Assembly: GCA_038049695.1 (NCBI GenBank)
Contig: CP142451.1
Span: forward strand, 70,386,001 to 70,450,000
Reading direction: 5' to 3'
Origin: Cinnamomum chago
Taxonomy: Eukaryota > Streptophyta > Magnoliopsida > Laurales > Lauraceae
DNA: 64,000 nt
Part shown: piece by piece, positions 55,748-64,000 of the stretch
How positions within the stretch are numbered: the first letter of the stretch is position 1
Layout: every line of letters starts with the position of its first letter
Notes under the pieces: model-generated
The model's database searches: none
What the model was told of the DNA's origin: nothing
What the model saw: only the letters and a program-made list of their open reading frames with translations
Translations under genes and position numbers: made by a program

Positions 55748-58700
55748 TGTCGCGACCCCGGACCGGGAATCCCCAATCCGGGATCGGGACCAATAGTGTG
55801 TAATGATTAATCAAGATGATTACCTACATCCACAATATACAATTTATTTAATTTCCCACAGGTGTCCGCGGTGAGGATATCACAACCTTGCATGAATGTT
55901 TCTTTTTAATGCGGAAGCGTGTAGCAAATCAAATAGTTAGACTATCTCTAGTCATGCAAGCATTTACATCAATATCAAACCGTATCAGAAAGAGCAATGA
56001 TCTATAGTATGTTTCCCAAAAGTTGTTAAAGTTAGATAAAATATCATTTAGTTACATTCCCCAAAATTAGAGGCCAACAAAGGCCAATATTACAAAGTAA
56101 TAACCCAAAGAATAGTTAACAAGTCCTTCCCAAAATGTTACGCCTCTTGGCAACCCGATGTCTACATGACATCGTCAGCACGCCACTCAACTAGAGGCTG
56201 CAGCTCGCCTACCGCCTCCTCTGGCTCCTCCTCAAGGAAACCGGCAACGAGACCTGAGTACCAAAGCAAAGGATCAGACACGACGGTCTGGCAAGAGAAT
56301 GAGAAGATACGACAACTACAATAGATGAAATATCTCGAAAAGCAAGGAAATATGTTAAAGCAAGAACTCTCGTAAAATAGGTAAATCATTTGCTAGAAAC
56401 ATGTAAACAAGATAAAACATATGAGGTAACCAAGGAAATCGGGAATAACAAGGTGGCAATCACATAAAGCTAAGTCCTCTGTCACTAAAGTGACAACAGT
56501 ATCACGGGACGTTGATCTCAGTCACACAAGGTGAGGAGAAACAACGTATACATATATACAATATAATTATACGGGAACGGGACCACGGTAGCGAACCGGG
56601 TATCGGGACGGGACCACGGTAATGACCGGGTATCGGGATCCAAACTGCAGCTGGCGGGACGGGAGAGGGATTTCCAAGTCGGTGGATCAAACCGACAAGG
56701 TATCCAAGCTTAGTGATGCCGACCCATAGGTTAAATAACACATCGATACATATGCAAGTAAATCAAGTACAAGTAAATCAGTGCACGGGCAAGAATATTC
56801 AATGTATCACTTTCATTTCATATCGGGCAATACTCTTCGGGACAAGTTCATGTTACTAGTGTAACCATCAAGCTTTCGGGAAAACAGGTCATGTAAGGTA
56901 AATCTTGGCAATGAAGGAATAAAACGAACTATTACAATTCCGGGAAATATTGATTTCAAGATCTATTTAAGTGAATAGGGGTCCCGTATGTCAATTATAG
57001 CCATTACTTGGTACTCCTTGAGTTTGAAGACATTCCGGGCTCCTTATGCACTTTTACGACTTTTAAAACTTGAATTGAGCTTATGGTTATAACTTGATAT
57101 TATGATAGGAAAACAAGACAATAAACGGTCCATCCTAAGTAGGATGTCAACCCGGAACCATCGAGCAACCTACTCATTCACCGAAAGGAATAGAATTCGC
57201 GATACCCAAGGAAATAGACTTTGCATTTAGGTATGAAGAGGATATCGTGTCGTTCCATCCCGTTCACGATTGAATCGATTGACTTCGATGCATTCCGGAC
57301 CAACCGTGAAGAGCATCGGCTCAAGACGCTCTCACATATGGTCAAGTGAGTCCAAGGAGGGTAGCCAAGGTCCACAAAAAAAAAATCAAAACCCACTGGA
57401 CTCAAACTGAGTCCCCCGATCGATCGGACCGAAGGGCCGATCGATCGGTCGAAATTTCTGTACCAGAAATACGCAGGGTCCGATCGATCGGCCCAAAAAG
57501 GCTTACAGCTAAAAGACAGACCGATCGATCGGCCTGTAGGTCTGATCGATCGGCACTGGGCGTGAAGCATGCCCGGGAACTTGATTTTTCTCCTTTTTGT
57601 TTCCTTTCCTTCCAACACCTCAACAACCAAAATCAACTATGAACAAGGAGACTTAAACACATGATTCCAAGACATTAAATGAGGCTATCAAGATGTGTAA
57701 AGATCATTTATTTCAACCATGGAAAAATCAATGAAAACAATCAATGAAAGCATGAAAACCATAAATGCATCTCCAAACCATTTCAAACTTAAAAACATCC
57801 AAACATTCACTTGCCTCAAGTCTTCAATTAATGATATTAAGCTCTATCAAGTCCTCCAAGAAAATGGCCCAAGCTACAAGGCAAGATCCCCAAATAAAAC
57901 CCTAAAATGGGTTACACAAGGAAAGAAAATGAAATAACTTCCAATAATGCAAATGTAGCTTCCCTAAGGCTAGAAGATTAAAAGTCTAGAAGATGAGAGG
58001 GATCACTTACTTGGATGACCTTCAAATGAGAAGAACTAGTTCAAGGAAGATCTCAAGATTGATGGGTTCCTCCAAAAATGGTATCAAGATGAAGCTTGTG
58101 AGATGGGGAAGAGATTGGCAATCTCCATTTTGAGTTTGGTGCGATATTGGTGAGGATTAGAGATGAAGAAGCAAGAAGAAGAAGAGAAACTTGCTAGCAA
58201 AACCCTAGACTCAAGTGTGCTGGAACATGAAAATGGAGGAAGAAGGGAAGGGTTCCTCTTGTTAACCATTGAGAGGTTTGGGTCCCACAACTTAAGAAGC
58301 TAAATGGACTGAAACCATCTCTCTCGGGTCCACGGATGAATTCGACGAAGAAGGAAGAAATGTTCGTCGAAATATCTAGTTTCCAAAAAGTGTATGTTTC
58401 GCGGTTTACGAGAATATCAAGTTTTGGGTACAGATTCGGTGTGCAATGACTGTTTTGCCCTCCGGGCTATGAAAATCGGGTTTCGGGGCCTCGAATGGAC
58501 ACGGGATCAACATGAAAGTTGTAAGAATCCACAAGATGAATGCAACGGGCCAAAAACACAATTCACAACCAATCGGGAAAATCTCGCAAGAAAACGCAAA
58601 GCCGAAAAGGGAAACCCCCAAAGGGCCCCACAAGCTACCAATCACTCTAAAAAGCCCAAAACTAGAAACAAGGTTATTCCAAACCCAACTTAACCAAAAA

Positions 58701-58772
58701 CACTAATCAAGCTTAGCACTAACACGCAACTTAATTAGCACTAATCGGGATCACTCGGGTCGGGGTCTTACA
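55748..58772 (-). mobile_element. Solo LTR, 3,025 bp (chromodomain-family relative)
   Basis: Plus-strand ends are TGTCGCGACCCCGG (55,748) and GGGGTCTTACA (58,772), with the perfect 5-bp duplication aaacg on both sides (55,743-55,747 and 58,773-58,777). Ends and layout resemble the LTR at 44,959, but most of the sequence differs, so it is a sister family. A cluster of CCGATCGATCGG palindromes lies at 57,415-57,560. No internal region is present. Confidence 0.92.
57415..57560 (-). repeat. GATCGATCGG palindrome cluster in the solo LTR
   Basis: Five near-identical palindromes CCGATCGATCGG (one begins CTGATC) within 145 bp, at irregular spacing. The position within the LTR is comparable to the CGGCTAGCCG cluster of the sister family. 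Confidence 0.9.
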
Positions 58773-58777
58773 AAACG

Positions 58778-60180
58778 CCCTAAGTGGCAACAGTAATGAA
58801 AATGCAGGCCCAAAGGAGGCTTTCAAGTACGACTTGATTGAGCACTTCAGATACATAGCTACACGACTGCACATCCTTGACTTATTACGAATGTCTCCAC
58901 AAACTCGTGATAGTCTCATTTCAGAACTGCAACGGCTGAATGCGGATGTCGACAAACATGCCCCACAAGTCCTACAAATTGAAATGGACTATAGGGTCAA
59001 AAAATAAAATACTTCATCAAAGGGAGAAAAGAAGAAAATTGAGGGATCGGGCATCGAATGCCTCTCAGTCCAAAAGGCAGCAAATGCAACAATTGCCTTC
59101 GATAAGGATGACCTCCTGTTAGGCGAGACAAAGCACAATCGGCCCCTGTACTTCATAGGGTACATCAAAGAAATGCCAATACGCAGAGTCCAGATCGACC
59201 CAGGTTATACACTCAATCTCATCTCTACTTCGGCACTCGAAGAGCTGGGCATCCCACCTAGCAAGTTAAGTCACACGTCTGTATCCATCTTTGGGTACGA
59301 TGGGAGCGCTCAAAGGCCTATCGACAAAATCAGGTTCAAGTTGCAAATCGGTGATCTTATCTCTGAAGTCACTGTGTACGCAATAAGAACCCCTTCATGC
59401 TACAACATCCTTCTTGGACGCCCCTGGATACATGAGAATGGCATCGTCCCTTCAACTCTACATCAGTGCATCAAATTCGTTGGCAACGACGGCTTAATAC
59501 ATTGAGTGTTTGCAAACAAAAAGCCATTTAAAGGCAAAGATGTCCATTTTGCAGATGCTCAAATGTACAAAGATGAAGAAGAAGAAAAGGAGGAAGAAAC
59601 AGTGCCCTTTGCCAAAAATCTCCAGAAAGATAAAGGCAAGGCTCCTCAGCAATCATCGGAAGAAAACAAATCTTCCGGCAAAATCGAATAGAGCATTCAT
59701 TCTCCCTTCATTGTCTCCCTCAAACCTTCAAAGCCTTTGGTAATCACTACCAAGGCAAAGAAGATAAAACAAAAGTCTGGGGGCAAGTTCACTGTCTCCT
59801 TCGTGTCCATTATGCAAGACACGGACTCGGACTTAGACTCAGAGCCAAAAGATGATACATCGTCAAGCCAAGCTGATACTCAACAAGTTCAGCCCGCTCT
59901 CACTCCATTGGGGACACCTGCCGACATAAAAGACCTTACTTTTGCTTCCTTCGTCGTGTCGGCAACTTCGGCAGAAGAAAAGACGATCTTCTTCCACAAA
60001 TCGGAAGTCCCTTCACCAAAATCTTTGCTTGAACCTTTCCAAAATGAAGGTATGCCTCAACTATTGTTATATAGTCAAACGACACAAGCTATCATGAAGA
60101 GAATGAGCTATGATGCTCAAAGTCCAATCGGTCTGGGATGTGGCCGTGGTATTCTCACACCATTGGAACCCACCCTGACC
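58778..60180 (+). pseudogene. Protease and G-patch-like region, Tat copy 2
   Basis: Continues the frame interrupted by the solo LTR. Protease active-site region IDPGYTLNLISTSALEELG and NILLGRPWIHENG near 59,190-59,430. A G-patch-like motif with PIGLGCGRGI lies near 60,090-60,165. Several breaks. Fossil. Confidence 0.88.
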
Positions 60181-61819
60181 AAAAGTCAACTGGAGGATTG
60201 GAACTCGCCCTCGAATCTGGCGTCACCATGCTGGAAGCTTTTGGGGACTCTCAACTGATCGTCAACCAGATGAATCAGGAATTTGAAGTCAGGAAGCCTG
60301 ATCTGTTGCCTTACTACAACAAGGCGCAATCGCTCCGACAAAAGTTTGACATCTGTCACATCACCCACATCCCCAGAGGTGAAAACATCCATGAAGATGC
60401 CCTGGCCGGACTCGCCACATCTATAGCTATCCAAGAAGGGGAAAACATGCAAATCACAGTGTGTCAAAGACGGATTCTCCCTCCTCTTAACACACACCAA
60501 GCAGTTGTTGAATGTCACCAAGTGGTTGGAAGTTGGATGTCCATCCTTAAACCTCCGATCGACGACTAGAGGGATCCGTTCATTGATTACATTATGTTTG
60601 GAGTCCTACCTGAAGATCTAAAAGAACAGGTAAGCCTTCAAAGACGAGCCCTAAACTTTCATTTGGATATTCCTTCGAAAATTCTTTACAGGAAATCCTT
60701 CGATAGAGCACTTCTACGTTGCTTGTCACAACAAGAAGTCGAGGAAACTCTCAAAGAAATACAGGCTGGTCTTTGTGGAGCTCATCAGGCTGGTCCTAAG
60801 CTCTACGATCAGATAAAAAGGTCAAGTTATTATTGGCCTACCATGGTAGCTGACGCTATGCAATTTGATAAACGCTGCCAACAATGCCAAATTCATGGAG
60901 ATTATGTCCACATGCCTCCAGAATGGCTATATCTCACAGCGATCTCATGGCCTTTCGAAGCCTGGGGTATGGACATCATAGGTCTTATCTCTCCCTCATC
61001 AAGCAAAGGCCATCGCTTCAACTTCGCCGCTACGGATTATTTCTCCAAGTGGTCAGAAGAATTTGTGCTCAGCGAAATGAAGACCTCATCAGTCTTTCAG
61101 TTCTTGGGCACCAACATTATTTGTCGCTTCGGCATACCTAAAAGATTCATCCATGATAACGGACCACAATTCCGAGATCACAGATTCTACAGGTTCTGCG
61201 ACAAGTACAAAATCCAAAGTTGTCCTTCGACTCCTTACAATCTGGCAGCGAACGGACTGGCAGAGGCCTTTAACAAGACACTCTGTAAAATTCTCAAGAA
61301 AATGATCTCTAGTCACAAAAGAGACTGGGGAGACAAACTATCTGAAGCTTTGTGGGCTTATCGAACCACTGTTCGAGGACCAACCCATAGCACACCATCC
61401 TCTTTAGTCTATGGATCCGAAGCTGTTGTCCCTAAGTACAAACTCCTTCCTTATGGGTATCTTTGCAAAATGACATGACGCAAGAAAGCAATGTCAAATT
61501 GAGACTCCAAGAACTGGATAATCTCGATGAAAGACGGCTCGAAGCTCTACAAAGCATTGAGCTGTACCGAGCACGCATGGCAGGATCTTTCGACAAGAAG
61601 GTCAAGCAACGCGCCTATAAAAAGAGTGACTTGGTTCTCGTAGTAAAAAGGCCAATGGTTTTCGCCCACAAATCCAAAGACAAACTCGAACCAAAATGGG
61701 AGGGACCCTTCGTCATCGACAAAGTCTTCTCCAACGGCGCATACACTCTTCTAAACATGGAGGGAGACAGATGTATGCTGCCCATCAACGACAATTTCTT
61801 GAAGCGGTACTACCCTTGA
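60180..61819 (+). pseudogene. Second RNase H (part) and integrase, Tat copy 2
   Basis: RNase H part with FGDSQLIVNQMNQEFEV and HIPRGENIHEDALAGLA. The integrase has a zinc-finger end RCQQCQIHGDYVH and DDE residues in WGMDIIGLI, IHDNGPQFRD and AANGLAEAFNKT. The C-terminal part has WEGPFVIDKVF. The polymerase part of pol is not seen in this copy. Several breaks. Fossil. Confidence 0.9.
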
Positions 61820-62285
61820 AGACTTACGCCACTGGGTCAGAGCAATACCTGCACGGTCAAAGCCTATTTCCAGGTACTTGCTAGTCAAACTCACTCATTT
61901 TGGAATTTTCATCCTTATGTTGAAATTTCTAAAAAAAAAAAAAACTCTCAAAACAAAGCTTACTTTCATAGTTTCATTGTTAAAAAAAAATCCAAAAATC
62001 CAAGTTTAGGAGCCTCTTTCTGGATTTGACCAAATCTTTAATCCTTGAACCTAAAATTCATGGTTTGAAACAAAATCAGGACTCAGGAATTTCCACCCTA
62101 GTCCACCCCGACTTTTACAACCAAAAACGGTTTTAAGTCAAAATTTACAACCCTCGTGTCTTTAAACAAAATGGTTTTTTAGAAACCGTGGGGAAGCAAC
62201 GTTCAGTCGATACTCGCAAAACCCAAAAATCGGAAGGATGCGAACCCCATTCGATACTTCCAAATTTTCAAAATCGTAAGGAAGT
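61820..62285 (+). other. 3' untranslated part of Tat copy 2
   Basis: Aligns with 6,830-7,290 of copy 1 (on the other strand): shared words include AATTCATGGTTTGAAACAAA and GTCCACCCCGACTTTTAC, then the start of the GCAAGTATCGA repeat block. Homology stops at about 62,285. Confidence 0.85.
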
Positions 62286-64000
62286 CTTCTCCTCTTATTT
62301 TGGAATTTTTCAACACTTCTTAAGATTTCTTCATGTAATTTCTTTATTGAAATCTCTTCTTGATGGCTTGGGACACTAGCGGAATTTTGGGATAGTCGTG
62401 GGGTCCACCTACACAAGAGAAATTACATAAAAATGAGCTACAAATAATTGGATTTATACATGATAATCCGATAATCCGTTAATGTGATAGAATAATAAAG
62501 TCTCTATGTAAGGCATTTGATATGCATATGAGATGCCGATAAAATTCGGACTAATGATGGGTACAATATGCAATATTTAACACTCATCACACCCCCAAAC
62601 CTACATTTTGCTAGTCCCGAGCAAAACTATGAAGAAAAACTAAACTATATGCAAGAAAACACGGTAAAGATCCTAACTCACTTTCGCAGGAATTGCGGCT
62701 GCACTTAGCTCGTGCAACAAGCTATTAAACCCCTAGGTTTCCCCCAGTGGACGAGTTTTGTCTCGTGAGGGTTTTCAGCAAATAAATCCCACAAAATTCT
62801 TTTTATTTTGAAAAGAAATTTTTTTTTAGTGTCCAACAGTCTTTAGCAAGAATACTAGCCAACTCTTGAAGATATGACAGTCAATACCTAAGTCCAACTG
62901 TGTATGTGTGTATTTAGCCAATAATCATGCAATCTTCAAGTCGAATCCCACACAACCTTAATCCCCTTCGAAATACATTTCGCCTTGACTACAGCCTTAC
63001 AGGTCATACTCTCAACAATGGAAGCACACAAATTTTACTGACTAACTCTCAGTATGTGAGTATGAACAAGGCTAAGAACTCACATAATTGATGAAGAACA
63101 AAGTTTATGTATAGAAGGATTGATCTCATAGAACAAGAGATAACCAATAGAAGGTGGAAATGCTCACTCAACTTCTCACTCAATCAACACCTAACCTTTC
63201 TTAGGATCCAATAGGTCTTTCATAGGTTGTAATGGGGTTAGGGTTTAATAGGTAGGATAAGGGTTAAATAAGGGCTAAAGTTTTTTTGAGAAGGTAAGGG
63301 TCTTCAAATCTTCATAGGAAGGTCTTCAATTGTCTTCACTTCTTTATTTTGCTTTGTGTTCTTTATTCCACTCTATCAGTTTTTTGTGCTTGATTTTCTT
63401 TGGTTCCCAAATCTTTTTCTTTGGTTCTCATTTTTATTTTTTCTCATTTTTTTTTCTTTTTTGCTACTTTTTTCTTTGGTTTCAACTCTCAAATTCCTTT
63501 GTCATCCCTTTGTAGAACATCTATTTTTTTGATAGCCCATGTAAAGTCTTCAACGCTAATGCTCAAATCCTTCCTTTCATCATTTATCCTTACCCTAAAA
63601 AAAAAACAATAGGTCAAAAAGGATGATAAATGTGGGTGATGAGGCTTGGGTCAATGAAGGAAGGTTTCTTGTAAGATAGGCTCAAGAGGGCTACTAAACA
63701 TATAAAATGTGGATTCAAAATTTTAGCCATGGTTTTTTTTTTTTTAGAATGCCTATCGTCTTCCCCTAAGTTCGGAAAAATGCATCATAAGCTACAAGTC
63801 AATGTTTCTTCGCATTTTGATGTCACCTCTATTGTTAGAACAAGGAATAGCACTTATGAGATCGGTAACGTTGGACTAAGAAGCTCTAGAAGTAGCTCTT
63901 CATTCTACTTAGGAATAGCGCAGAAGAGTCCTTACCCAAACGGATATAGATAGGCTCAATCGCTCAATGGGTTCTAGTCTCCACTAATGATTCTTTCGGG
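62286..64000 (-). mobile_element. 3' end of another LTR element, minus strand
   Basis: The minus strand carries GTTTGGGGGTGTGATGAGTG (62,581-62,600), a polypurine-tract phrase often found directly before the 3' LTR in plant Ty3/gypsy-type elements, preceded by TTGCTCGGGACTAGCAAAAT. An LTR-like sequence would extend left from about 62,590. To the right, 62,627-64,000 is non-coding with T-runs (63,410-63,480) and no recognisable protein. The family and both outer edges are unknown. Confidence 0.45.

Larger units (their letters stand above)
40668..62285 (+). mobile_element. Ty3/gypsy Tat-lineage element, copy 2 (broken, host of nested insertions)
   Basis: Same family as copy 1, read rightwards. 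Parts present: 5' LTR, leader with tandem repeats, gag start, gag end with protease, second RNase H with integrase, and the start of the 3' untranslated part with one tandem-repeat remnant. No 3' LTR or opposite-strand gene is seen. A chromodomain element (44,959-54,424) and a solo LTR (55,748-58,772) are inserted in it. It is heavily broken, with several breaks, some of them large. Nucleotide divergence from copy 1 is substantial. Confidence 0.92.

Noticed and set aside
57178-57642. Frames of 98-152 codons on both strands
   Set aside because: They are driven by GATCGATCGG palindromes in the solo LTR and have no protein family.

Overview
The window is nuclear DNA from a seed plant, most likely a large-genome flowering plant. 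The evidence is Tat-lineage, chromodomain and copia LTR retroelements nested in one another, a CACTA DNA transposon with 3-bp target duplications, and captured fragments of plant genes (a Ycf20-like plastid protein, a leucine-rich-repeat receptor-like protein and plant-type topoisomerase I). The species cannot be named from the sequence. I see no intact host gene, no tRNA or rRNA gene and no CRISPR array. Almost every base belongs to a mobile element or a remnant of one.

Layout. (1) 1-20,464: most of a giant Ty3/gypsy element of the Tat lineage, reading leftwards. From right to left it has its 5' LTR (17,718-20,464), a repeat-rich leader, gag, protease with a G-patch-like motif, reverse transcriptase with RNase H, a second RNase H, integrase, two tandem-repeat blocks, and a gene on the opposite strand (1,665-5,571) for a plant-mobile-domain protein with its own TATA box. 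The 3' LTR lies off the left edge. (2) 20,465-22,256: intergenic DNA with MITE-like pieces. (3) 22,257-26,239: an old, reduced Ty1/copia element with both short LTRs. (4) 26,240-28,201 and 39,226-40,317: copies of an unclassified dispersed repeat. (5) 28,202-39,225: the 3' LTR and 3' end of a Sirevirus-like copia element. It is split by an 8.8-kb CACTA transposon (28,897-37,727) that carries fragments of at least three host genes and has itself received a solo LTR (30,854-32,653). (6) 40,668-62,285: a second, more decayed Tat element reading rightwards. A young chromodomain element lacking gag (44,959-54,424) and a 3-kb solo LTR (55,748-58,772) are inserted in it. (7) 62,286-64,000: the end of another LTR element.

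How the parts work together. The nests give a relative history: copia LTR, then CACTA, then solo LTR on one side; Tat copy 2, then the chromodomain element and the solo LTR on the other. The two chromodomain LTRs (2,898 bp each) differ at only two positions that I noticed, so that event is the youngest. The most notable points are the CACTA element that shuffles TOP1, LRR and Ycf20-like exons; clusters of 10-12-bp GC-rich palindromes inside LTRs of three unrelated families; nucleosome-length W-box-bearing tandem repeats in the Tat promoter region; and the antisense plant-mobile-domain gene with its own promoter and introns.

Limits: domain assignments are from reading protein motifs, element edges are from TG...CA ends and target duplications, and divergences are by eye.
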